Positions 1-6,582 of a DNA stretch of 12,262 bases are shown piece by piece. A program made the position numbers and the translations under genes. Within the stretch, counting starts at the first letter, position 1. Every line of letters starts with the position of its first letter. The notes below the pieces were generated by a model. The model saw nothing but the letters and a program-made list of their open reading frames with translations. It was not told the DNA's origin and ran no database searches. The DNA is from DXYV01 sp045543215 (GTDB lineage Bacteria > Bacillota > Clostridia > Oscillospirales > Oscillospiraceae). The stretch covers positions 1 through 12,262 of the forward strand of contig JAZQMD010000192.1 of the NCBI GenBank assembly GCA_045543215.1. Direction: 5' to 3'.

Positions 1-21
1 CTCCCCTTGCTCCTCCTCTCC

Positions 22-55
22 TTCCCGGATCGGCCGCCTGGGCTGGAGCCGGGAA
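22..55 (-). other. Weak inverted repeat and purine-rich leader after dnaK
   Basis: Seven-base arms, TTCCCGG at 22-28 and CCGGGAA at 49-55, could pair across a 20-base loop. On the minus strand the distal arm leads into a purine-rich stretch (11-26, GGGAAGGAGAGGAGGA) that looks like a ribosome binding region for a gene starting beyond the left edge. In this operon type that gene is usually dnaJ, but nothing in the window proves it. The stem is short and its role is speculative; part of the binding region would be inside the paired arm. Confidence 0.3.
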
Positions 56-65
56 TCCATAAGGT

Positions 66-94
66 TGCGGAGCCGCCGTTGGGGCGGCTCCGCA
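66..94 (-). other. Strong G+C-rich stem-loop in the dnaK downstream gap
   Basis: A perfect 12-bp stem (66-77 paired with 83-94) has a 5-base loop and begins 7 bases past the dnaK stop codon on the minus strand. The arm TGCGGAGCCGCC is entirely G+C except for its outermost T and one internal A. The bases after the stem on the minus strand are ACCTTATGG, so the U-tract of an intrinsic terminator is missing, and none is present on the other strand either. It may be an mRNA-stabilising 3' structure, a processing site or a partial attenuator that lets more dnaK than downstream gene be made. The stem is seen directly; its function is inferred. Confidence 0.6.
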
Positions 95-101
95 GGCTGT
101 A

Positions 102-1952
102 TTACTTGTTCTCGTCATCGACTACAGTATAGTCGGCATCTACAACGTTGTCTGCGCCCTCTGTACCGCTGTCGCTTCCGAAGCCCGCGCCACTCATGTC
201 GGGGCCGGGCTGGGCTCCGCCCTGAGCGTAGAGCTTTTCGCTAACAGCGTAGAAGGCCTTAGTCAGGCTATCGGTAGCTGTTTTAATAGTCTCCAGGTCA
301 GTGCCCTTGAGGGCCTCTTTGACTTTACCCAGCTCGGTTTCAATGTTGGAGCGGTCACTGGCATCAATTTTGTCCTTCATGTCCTCCAAAGTCTTTTCAG
401 TCTGGTAGACCATCTGGTCAGCACTGTTACGCACATCTACCTCTTCCTTACGCTTGGCATCCTCGGCGGCAAACTGCTCAGCCTCCCGGACGGCCTTTTC
501 CACATCCTCTTTGGACATGTTAGTGGAGGAGGTGATGGTGATATGCTGCTCTTTGCCAGTGCCCAGATCCTTAGCAGATACGTTGACAATACCGTTGGCA
601 TCAATGTCAAAAGTGACCTCAATCTGGGGTACGCCCCGGCGGGCGGGAGCGATGCCGTCCAAGTTAAACCGCCCCAAGGTTTTATTGTACTGGGCCATCT
701 CACGCTCGCCCTGAAGTACATGAACCTCTACGGAGGTCTGGTTGTCAGCTGCAGTAGTAAATACCTGGGATTTTTTAGCGGGGATAGTGGTGTTGCGTTC
801 GATGAGCTTGGTCATGACACCACCCATAGTCTCAATGCCCAGGGAGAGGGGAGTGACATCCAGCAGCAATAAGCCTTTCACATCGCCAACCAGAACACCG
901 CCCTGAATGGCAGCGCCCATGGCCACGCACTCGTCTGGGTTGATGCCCTTAAAGCCTTCTTTCCCGGTAAGCTTCTTCACAGCCTCCTGCACGGCAGGAA
1001 TGCGGGTAGAGCCGCCTACTAGCAAAACCTTGGTGATATCGCTGGCAGACAGGCCGGCATCACTCATTGCCTGGCGCACAGGGCCAGTGGTGCGCTCCAC
1101 CAGATTGGCGGTAAGCTGGTCAAACTTGGCCCGGGTGAGGGTGAGATCCAAGTGCTTGGGGCCGGTGGCATCAGCAGTAATATAGGGCAGGTTGATGGCG
1201 GTAGAGGTGACGCCGGATAACTCAATCTTGGCTTTTTCGGCGGCTTCTTTCAGCCGTTGCATGGCTACTTTATCGGAAGACAAATCAATGCCGTTAGCAC
1301 TTTTAAACTCAGCAACCATCCAATCAATGACAGCCTGGTCGAAGTCATCACCGCCCAGGCGAGTGTCCCCAGAGGTGGAAAGCACCTCGATGACCCCGTC
1401 GCCGATCTCCAGGATAGACACGTCAAAGGTGCCGCCGCCCAGGTCATAGACCATAATCTTTTGATCCTGCTTTTCCTTATCTACACCGTAGGCCACAGCA
1501 GCGGCAGTGGGCTCGTTGATGATGCGCTTAACCTCCAGTCCTGCAATGCGACCGGCATCCTTGGTGGCCTGACGTTGAGAGTCGGAAAAGTAGGCGGGTA
1601 CGGTAATAACAGCCTCAGTAACCGTCTGGCCCAAATAGGCCTCGGCATCGGCCTTCAGTTTTTGAAGTACCATGGCGGAAATTTCCTGAGGGGTATACTT
1701 TTTGCCGTCAATCTCCACTTTATAGTCAGAACCCATGTGGCGCTTGATAGACGCAATGGTACGGTCGGGATTGGTGATGGCCTGGCGCTTTGCTACTTGG
1801 CCTACCATGCGCTCGCCATCCTTGGAAAAGGCTACCACCGACGGGGTTGTGCGGTTGCCTTCGGCATTTGGGATGACGACAGATTCGCCGCCCTCCATAA
1901 CGCACACACAGCTGTTGGTGGTGCCAAGGTCAATGCCAATAATTTTGGACAT
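102..1952 (-). CDS. dnaK: Molecular chaperone DnaK (Hsp70)
   Basis: DnaK is the cytosolic ATP-dependent Hsp70 chaperone, binding exposed hydrophobic peptides with help from DnaJ and the exchange factor GrpE. At 616 residues it is of normal length. The ATPase domain (about 1-360) carries all three Hsp70 signatures: IDLGTTNS at 7-14, VYDLGGGTFDVSIL at 168-181 and VLLVGGSTRIPAVQ at 309-322. The linker reads DVKGLLLLDVTPLSLG, followed by the beta-sandwich substrate domain, a helical lid and a Gly-rich, acidic tail ending in VVDADYTVVDDENK. The ATG has GGAGGA at 1960-1965, 7 bases upstream. It is third in the hrcA-grpE-dnaK operon, 86 bases after grpE. That A+T-rich gap shows no convincing promoter, so expression should depend on the CIRCE-controlled promoter before hrcA. 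Nothing is truncated or degenerate. Confidence 0.98.
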   Translation of the reverse strand: MSKIIGIDLGTTNSCVCVMEGGESVVIPNAEGNRTTPSVVAFSKDGERMVGQVAKRQAITNPDRTIASIKRHMGSDYKVEIDGKKYTPQEISAMVLQKLKADAEAYLGQTVTEAVITVPAYFSDSQRQATKDAGRIAGLEVKRIINEPTAAAVAYGVDKEKQDQKIMVYDLGGGTFDVSILEIGDGVIEVLSTSGDTRLGGDDFDQAVIDWMVAEFKSANGIDLSSDKVAMQRLKEAAEKAKIELSGVTSTAINLPYITADATGPKHLDLTLTRAKFDQLTANLVERTTGPVRQAMSDAGLSASDITKVLLVGGSTRIPAVQEAVKKLTGKEGFKGINPDECVAMGAAIQGGVLVGDVKGLLLLDVTPLSLGIETMGGVMTKLIERNTTIPAKKSQVFTTAADNQTSVEVHVLQGEREMAQYNKTLGRFNLDGIAPARRGVPQIEVTFDIDANGIVNVSAKDLGTGKEQHITITSSTNMSKEDVEKAVREAEQFAAEDAKRKEEVDVRNSADQMVYQTEKTLEDMKDKIDASDRSNIETELGKVKEALKGTDLETIKTATDSLTKAFYAVSEKLYAQGGAQPGPDMSGAGFGSDSGTEGADNVVDADYTVVDDENK

Positions 1953-2038
1953 AAGTCATTCCTCCAGAATATATAGAAAATTAGTTTTTTAAGATAATAA
2001 ATAGGGCACCATGTTGTCTACAGTGTTTGGGTAATATA

Positions 2039-2578
2039 CTAGTTGACCACTTTTACCATAGCAAACCGGATAATCTTTTCCCCTAGCTTAAATCCAGACT
2101 GAAAAACCTCTACAATGGTATTTTCTTCTGCCTCCTTATCTTCCACATGCATTACTGCATTGTGAAGATTGGGGTCAAAGATTTCACCCAAAGCAGGAAT
2201 TTCCTCAATGCCCAGTTTGAGGAGCACATCCTTTAGTCCGGTCATGGTCATCTCAACACCTTTAACGTACGCCTCATCCGCACAGGATTGTTTCAAGGCC
2301 CGTTCCAGGTTATCATAAACCGGAAGGAAGGCGGATGCAGTCTGAGCTGTCGCTTCGCTCCAAGCATTCTCTTTTTCTTTGGAGGTACGCTTGCGGAAAT
2401 TATCATACTCAGCGGCCAGACGTAGGTATTTGTCCTCGGCGGCAGCTAAAGCCTGCTTGAGCTCCTCTACTTCGCTGCACTCCTGAAAAACTTCTTGTGT
2501 CTCGGACCCGACTTCGGACTCAGGGGTTTCCTGTGTCTCAGACATGGGGATGTCCTGTTCTTTTTCTTTCTTTGGCAT
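2039..2578 (-). CDS. grpE: Nucleotide exchange factor GrpE
   Basis: GrpE is the dimeric co-chaperone that releases ADP from DnaK and so resets the chaperone cycle. The protein has 179 residues, within the normal bacterial range. A charged, Glu-rich and probably disordered N-terminus (1-35) is followed by a helix of coiled-coil character with the conserved LRLAAEYDNFRKRT segment. The C-terminal beta-domain carries the GrpE signature around DPNLHNAVMHVED and the closing segment GFKLGEKIIRFAMVKV. The start ATG lies 6 bases after the hrcA stop. Its binding site GGAGG (2590-2594) is inside the end of hrcA, 11 bases away, which suggests translational coupling. A second methionine at residue 13 lacks a good binding site, so the first is preferred. 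Confidence 0.96.
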   Translation of the reverse strand: MPKKEKEQDIPMSETQETPESEVGSETQEVFQECSEVEELKQALAAAEDKYLRLAAEYDNFRKRTSKEKENAWSEATAQTASAFLPVYDNLERALKQSCADEAYVKGVEMTMTGLKDVLLKLGIEEIPALGEIFDPNLHNAVMHVEDKEAEENTIVEVFQSGFKLGEKIIRFAMVKVVN

Positions 2579-2584
2579 GGGGGT

Positions 2585-3664
2585 TTATTCCTCCTTCTGG
2601 GATTGATCCTGCGCTTTATTGCCGGGGGCCGGCAGAGAGGGTTCAGATTTTCCGAACATCCGGGTTAGGCTGTCAGTAAAATAGGCCAGCCGGGCGGTAA
2701 CCTTTGCATAATCCATGCGGGTGGGGCCGACTACGCCGATGATCCCACGCATATTTTCTCCAATATCATAGCTGGCGAGCACCACACTGGTGTCCTTCAA
2801 TTCATTCACCGCATTCTCCGGGCCAATGATGATCTTCATCTGTTCGGTCTGTGGAACAGGAAGCTGAGAGGGGTCAATCTCCTCGGATAGGTACTCCAGA
2901 AGGGGCTGGGCCTTGTCAATAGACTGGTACTCCGGGTGGGCGAAGAGGTTGCTCAGCCCGGCTGTGTGAACCGACTGGCGCTCCAGCTCCTGAAGCACGT
3001 CCATGGCAAAGGAAACTACCAGGGAGATAAGGCCGTAGGACTCACCAACCGCATGTTGTGCTACTCTCATGAGCTCAGGTGTGATTTCAGTGAGGGTGAG
3101 GCCTACAAAGCTGCTGTTGAGCAGGGTGTTTAGAAGCTGAATCTGAGGCTGGTTGAGATCAGAGGGGAGACGGACAATTTTATTGCGCACGACATCATTA
3201 TCGGTCATGAGCACGGCAATAAAGGAGCTGTTGTCCACCATGATCAGGTCGTAGCGCTTGATGGTGATGCGCTGGCTGGCGGTGGCTAAAGCAAAGGCGG
3301 GGTAGTGGGTCATTTGTGAAACCAGTTTACCCGCTTCGTCGATGACTTTATCCAATTCCGCCATTTTGGATCTGAGAGCCTGATTGATGTGCTCCGTTTC
3401 CTGAACAGAAAGTTTTTGGGCCTCCATCAGTTCATTAACATACACCCTGTATCCAGCTGGGGATGGAATCCTACCGGAAGAGGTATGAGGCTGCTCCAGG
3501 TAGCCGAGCGCCTCCAAATCAGCCATATCGTTTCGAATGGTGGCGGGGGAGACCTTTAATCCCGTGAGCTTTGCCAATGCTTTAGAACCAACTGGTTCGG
3601 CGGTTTCAATATAGTTTTCCACAATAGCCCGCAGAATAATCTTCTTGCGCTGGGTCAGGTCCAA
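2585..3664 (-). CDS. hrcA: Heat-inducible transcription repressor HrcA
   Basis: HrcA represses class I heat-shock genes by binding CIRCE operators; in the family, activity depends on the GroEL chaperonin, so protein misfolding relieves repression. The 359-residue protein is of typical length. Its N-terminal winged-helix domain (about 1-80) shows the family pattern, with AEPVGSKALAKLTGLKVSPATIRNDMADLE followed by the wing sequence HTSSGRIPSPAGYRVYV. The dimerisation and GAF-like regions follow, with GLISLVVSF and a C-terminal MRGIIGVVGPTRMDYAKV segment. The start is TTG at 3662-3664, set by AAAGGAG 9 bases upstream; the next in-frame ATG falls inside the DNA-binding domain. A perfect CIRCE lies 24 bases upstream of the start, so the gene is almost certainly autoregulated. 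It is first in the operon with grpE and dnaK. Confidence 0.97.
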   Translation of the reverse strand: MDLTQRKKIILRAIVENYIETAEPVGSKALAKLTGLKVSPATIRNDMADLEALGYLEQPHTSSGRIPSPAGYRVYVNELMEAQKLSVQETEHINQALRSKMAELDKVIDEAGKLVSQMTHYPAFALATASQRITIKRYDLIMVDNSSFIAVLMTDNDVVRNKIVRLPSDLNQPQIQLLNTLLNSSFVGLTLTEITPELMRVAQHAVGESYGLISLVVSFAMDVLQELERQSVHTAGLSNLFAHPEYQSIDKAQPLLEYLSEEIDPSQLPVPQTEQMKIIIGPENAVNELKDTSVVLASYDIGENMRGIIGVVGPTRMDYAKVTARLAYFTDSLTRMFGKSEPSLPAPGNKAQDQSQKEE

Positions 3665-3673
3665 AAGATTCAG

Positions 3674-3680
3674 CTCCTTT
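3674..3680 (-). promoter_or_regulatory. Ribosome binding site fixing the TTG start of hrcA
   Basis: AAAGGAG on the minus strand lies 9 bases before the TTG codon at 3662-3664. No ATG or GTG lies in frame between this site and the winged-helix domain, so the site decides the start codon. A TTG start with a strong binding site gives moderate translation, which would suit a repressor. Confidence 0.85.
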
Positions 3681-3688
3681 CGGAAGCT

Positions 3689-3715
3689 TTAGCACTCAAA
3701 GAAGATGAGTGCTAA
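3689..3715 (-). promoter_or_regulatory. CIRCE operator (HrcA binding site)
   Basis: TTAGCACTC at 3689-3697, a 9-base spacer, and GAGTGCTAA at 3707-3715 form an exact copy of the canonical CIRCE inverted repeat with no mismatch. It lies between the -10 box and the hrcA ribosome binding site and overlaps the expected transcription start. Bound HrcA would therefore block RNA polymerase. The repeat would also sit at the extreme 5' end of the mRNA, where CIRCE is known in some species to influence transcript stability. Confidence 0.98.
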
Positions 3716-3719
3716 AGAT

Positions 3720-3748
3720 AATATACCTCCGAGGTTTAGAAATGTCAA
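3720..3748 (-). promoter_or_regulatory. Sigma-A-type promoter of the hrcA-grpE-dnaK operon
   Basis: On the minus strand a consensus -35 box TTGACA (3743-3748) is followed after exactly 17 bases by the -10 box TATATT (3720-3725), one base from TATAAT. The start of transcription should fall near 3711-3714, inside the CIRCE. The upstream flank (about 3750-3785) is rich in A and T and could act as an UP element. A strong housekeeping promoter held down by an operator is the expected design for class I heat-shock genes. Confidence 0.9.
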
Positions 3749-3783
3749 GAGTTAGAGTTGTAAATTAAATATGAATTTGTTTT

Positions 3784-3821
3784 ACAAAAAAAGCCTTGCT
3801 CTACTTTGCAGAGCAAGGCTT
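3784..3821 (-). terminator. Intrinsic terminator after the MATE transporter gene
   Basis: A perfect 12-bp stem (AAGCCTTGCTCT at 3791-3802 with AGAGCAAGGCTT at 3810-3821) has a 7-base loop. On the minus strand the stem runs into an unbroken run of T (3792-3786), then G, T, AAA. It lies just after the MATE stop codon at 3828 and ends the desulfurase/transporter unit about 35 bases before the -35 box of the heat-shock operon, insulating the two. Confidence 0.93.
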
Positions 3822-3827
3822 AGAATG

Positions 3828-5246
3828 CTAAACCTCTAATGAAGGATCAGGAGGCTTATTCTTGATATAGCTGGCAGTAGTCAGGTCGTGGATCCACTCA
3901 CCAGTACGCAAACGGCGAAGGCCCCAGATAGTTTTGATAAGATTTTCAGTCATCATAGCTAAATAGACCCATAGGATACTGGTGTGCAATACCAAGCCGG
4001 CCAGTGCGGTGAGGGGAAGGGCTACACACCACAGGGGAATGGTGTCGATAAGGGTGGCGGCCCGCACATCGCCCCCTCCCCGCAGCACCCCTACGATGGT
4101 GGTAATATTAATGCTGCGCAGAGGGAGAAAGATGAATAGAACGGTGAGCATGATAGTGGCTGTGGTAGCAGCGCTCTCTGACAGGCCAAATAAGGGATAA
4201 AGATAAGGCTTGATGAATAGATGGAGGATAGTTAAGAAGGCTATTGACAAAATACATCCCATCAGAGCGGCCAAGGTGGTAAGGCAGGCACCTACATCAT
4301 AGACAGTTTCCCGGCGGCCCATACCAATTTCTCTGCCTACGATGATAGCAGTCGCTCCGGCTACGGCGAAGACAGCAACAATAAAGACACGCTCGATGTT
4401 GCCTGCAATGGTATAGGCGGCCAGGATCTCCTTAGAACCCTTCATGTGCCCCATGATAGTGGTGTATAGGGCAGTACCTAGTCCCCATGTGGTTTCATTA
4501 AAGACCACGGGAGTAGCGTAGCGGAAAAACTGCCTAATGATGGGTGAGCCAGGGAACAGAAGGGCGGAGGGCTTCAGCCTGACGTGGCGGTTGACGGTGG
4601 CATGAACCAGGACAATTATAAGACCCAAGGCCCGGGCGATAAGAGTGGCCAAAGCGGCGCCTTCTACCCCTAGGGCTGGAGCGCCCAGATTGCCAAAAAT
4701 GAGGGTCCAGTTGAGCAAGGTATTGCAAACCACGGTGGCTCCCAGAATATATAGGCCCAGCTTTGGGTTTTCTATAGAACGGTGGGCAGCTATATACACC
4801 TGAACAAAGGAGTCCAGGAAAAAGGAAAAGCCGATGATCCGGGCATATTGAGCGGCCAGGGCAACTACCTGAATATCATTCCCAAAGAGTGACATGAAGG
4901 GTTGGGAAAAAAAGAACATCACCAAAGCGAAAACAAAAGTAATGGCCCCGGCACAGTATAATCCCACACCTACCACCCGGCTGATAGTATCCAGATTCCG
5001 TTTGCCCCAATTTTGACTGATGAGTACCGAAGAGCCGCTTTGGATACCAAAGATGACAAGCATGATTACAAAGCAGGGAATGTTGGCCAAGGTAACAGCG
5101 GCTAGGGGCAACTCCCCTAGCAGACCTACCATAAAGGTGTCAAGCAGCCCCATGGCGTTGGTAATAAGGTTTTGTAGCATGATGGGTACAGCCAGGAGGG
5201 CGGTCTGGCGATAAAAGCCAGGCTCCCGGCGCATATAAGCTAACAT
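3828..5246 (-). CDS. MATE-family efflux transporter (Na+/H+-coupled multidrug exporter type)
   Basis: This is an integral membrane protein of the MATE (MatE) family, which exports cationic drugs, metabolites or toxins in exchange for Na+ or H+. Its 472 residues contain about 12 hydrophobic segments, arranged as two homologous halves. The family landmarks are visible: the first helix AVPIMLQNLITNAMGLLDTFMVGLLG, the loop GIQSGSSVLISQNWGKRN and, in the second half, VGREIGMGRRE and GVLRGGGDVR. The ATG has AAAGGAG (5258-5264) 11 bases upstream. It follows the cysteine desulfurase stop by only 34 bases without a terminator, so the two are probably co-transcribed, and it ends at a strong terminator. 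The substrate cannot be read from the sequence. The very C-terminus (KNKPPDPSLEV) is a short soluble tail. Confidence 0.92.
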   Translation of the reverse strand: MLAYMRREPGFYRQTALLAVPIMLQNLITNAMGLLDTFMVGLLGELPLAAVTLANIPCFVIMLVIFGIQSGSSVLISQNWGKRNLDTISRVVGVGLYCAGAITFVFALVMFFFSQPFMSLFGNDIQVVALAAQYARIIGFSFFLDSFVQVYIAAHRSIENPKLGLYILGATVVCNTLLNWTLIFGNLGAPALGVEGAALATLIARALGLIIVLVHATVNRHVRLKPSALLFPGSPIIRQFFRYATPVVFNETTWGLGTALYTTIMGHMKGSKEILAAYTIAGNIERVFIVAVFAVAGATAIIVGREIGMGRRETVYDVGACLTTLAALMGCILSIAFLTILHLFIKPYLYPLFGLSESAATTATIMLTVLFIFLPLRSINITTIVGVLRGGGDVRAATLIDTIPLWCVALPLTALAGLVLHTSILWVYLAMMTENLIKTIWGLRRLRTGEWIHDLTTASYIKNKPPDPSLEV

Positions 5247-5280
5247 GATAAAAACGTCTCCTTTGACGTTAGGTTTGGGG

Positions 5281-6450
5281 CTATCCCATAGTTGGGAAAA
5301 GAGTGTTTCGGGCGTGGATTAGGCCATTTACCAAGGCAGCTACATCCCTATCGGTGACATAAGGGGAGAAGGAGAGGCGCAAGGCCCCATTTAGCCAAGG
5401 TTTGGGTAGGCCCAAGGCTGCAAAGACATGGCTGGGCCTTCCCTTGTGGCAGGCAGAACCTGAAGAGACGCACACCCCTAGATCTCCTAGAACACGGACG
5501 ATGCTCTCCCCTTGGTAGCCGGGAAGGGTGACAGCGCAAATGTGAGGGGCATCCCCGAAAGAGATGATTTCCAGTTCGGGAAGTGCCGCCTGCAGGAGAG
5601 AAATGGTCTTTTCCTTTATAGAAACTGTGGCTGCCCGATTAGCATCAAAACTTGCTTGTCCCAGATGACAGGCTTGGGCCAAACCGGCAATTTGGGCGGT
5701 AGCCTCGGTGCCGGACCGGAGTTTGGACTCCTGACCGCCGCCCAAAAGCAGGCCTTTAATTTTATGAGCTTGGGCATCTGGATTTTTGGATAGGAGCCTC
5801 TGGTTGACATAGAGCGCACCGATTCCCTTGGGCGCACCCACCTTGTGGCCACTGATGGTTAGAAAATCAACCCCCAGGGCCTTAGGCGTGAAAGGGACCT
5901 TTAAAAAGCCCTGCACCCCATCACAGTGGAGGAGTGCGGGGCAGCCTGCGGCTTTAATGGCCGCTGCGGTTTTAGCCACAGGGAGGAGGGTTCCTAATTC
6001 ATTGTTGACCAGCATCATAGAGACTAAAACAGTGTCTGGACGCAAAGCGGCAACCACATGGGAAATGGAGACGTGCCCGGCTTTATCAGGTTTGAGCCAG
6101 GTGACCTCATATCCCTGCCGTTCCAGCTCCTTGATGGGCTCCAGCACGGCGGCGTGCTCCAAGACAGTGGTGATAATGTGCCCGCCTGTGCGCCTGTTGA
6201 GGGTTAGCGCCGCCTGAATAGCCCAGTTGTTCCCCTCAGTACCGCAGGAGGTGAAAAAGATCTCTTCTGGATTACAGCCAAGGGCGGCGGCAACTGTGGT
6301 CCGATTTTCTTTGAGGCGGGCGGCTGCCATTTGACCGAGAGGGTAGCGAGAGGAGGGGTTTCCAAAATCATTTATAAGGGCCTGATATATAGTTTCCGCC
6401 ACCTTCGGGAGTACTGGTGTGGTGGCAGCGTAATCAAAGTAATGCAGCAT
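5281..6450 (-). CDS. Cysteine desulfurase, class V aminotransferase (NifS/IscS-like)
   Basis: This PLP enzyme converts cysteine to alanine and a protein-bound persulfide, giving sulfur for Fe-S clusters, thiamine or tRNA thiolation. The 389 residues match the IscS/NifS group. Visible landmarks: FDYAATTP near the N-terminus, the PLP-stacking His at H99 (LEHAAV), a cofactor-binding Asp in HCDGVQ, the Schiff-base lysine at K203 (SGHKVGAPKG), and the catalytic loop SSGSACHKG with Cys at C334. RSGTE matches the conserved phosphate-contacting segment. All active residues are present, so it should be functional. The ATG is preceded by only a G-rich AGGGGG element. It has its own promoter (6486-6514) and is followed by the MATE gene. 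No Fe-S scaffold or thiI is next to it, so the acceptor of its sulfur is unknown, and I give no symbol because NifS, IscS and related paralogues cannot be separated here. Confidence 0.93.
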   Translation of the reverse strand: MLHYFDYAATTPVLPKVAETIYQALINDFGNPSSRYPLGQMAAARLKENRTTVAAALGCNPEEIFFTSCGTEGNNWAIQAALTLNRRTGGHIITTVLEHAAVLEPIKELERQGYEVTWLKPDKAGHVSISHVVAALRPDTVLVSMMLVNNELGTLLPVAKTAAAIKAAGCPALLHCDGVQGFLKVPFTPKALGVDFLTISGHKVGAPKGIGALYVNQRLLSKNPDAQAHKIKGLLLGGGQESKLRSGTEATAQIAGLAQACHLGQASFDANRAATVSIKEKTISLLQAALPELEIISFGDAPHICAVTLPGYQGESIVRVLGDLGVCVSSGSACHKGRPSHVFAALGLPKPWLNGALRLSFSPYVTDRDVAALVNGLIHARNTLFPTMG

Positions 6451-6485
6451 AAAAGCCCCCTATCCTCAATTATGACAGTTTACCC

Positions 6486-6514
6486 ATTGTAATGTGGGAC
6501 GGATAAAAAGTCAA
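6486..6514 (-). promoter_or_regulatory. Sigma-A-type promoter of the cysteine desulfurase/MATE unit
   Basis: On the minus strand TTGACT (6509-6514) and TACAAT (6486-6491) are separated by exactly 17 bases, each one base from the consensus box. Transcription should start near 6478, about 28 bases before the ATG. The -35 box lies about 11 bases past the stem of the glgP terminator, so the intergenic region is tightly packed. No operator repeat is evident around it. Confidence 0.75.
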
Positions 6515-6515
6515 G

Positions 6516-6569
6516 GAAAAAGGGGAAACTGCCTCTGCCGATTAAAAAGATGGGGGGCAGAGACAGTTT
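6516..6569 (-). terminator. Probable terminator of the glycogen operon (after glgP)
   Basis: A 14-bp stem (6526-6539 with 6556-6569, one G-U pair) closes a 16-base loop just past the glgP stop. On the minus strand the stem is followed by CCCC and then TTTTT. Because the T-run is displaced by four C residues, termination may be less than complete, leaving possible read-through into the desulfurase gene. Confidence 0.65.
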
Positions 6570-6582
6570 GTTTAAATTTAAT

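Noticed and set aside
1257..1976. Long open frame (239 codons) on the plus strand opposite the 5' half of dnaK
   Set aside because: Long antisense frames opposite hsp70/dnaK genes are a well-known by-product of their codon use. The translated product shows no recognisable domain, and the opposite strand is unmistakable DnaK.
1953..2038. Possible separate dnaK promoter in the A+T-rich gap after grpE
   Set aside because: A TATTAT box is present, but the only candidate -35 (TAGACA) is poorly matched and about 15 bases away. A+T richness alone makes such matches expected.
2540..2542. Alternative grpE start at the second methionine (residue 13)
   Set aside because: The upstream bases lack a good ribosome binding site, whereas the first ATG has GGAGG within range and sits directly after the hrcA stop.
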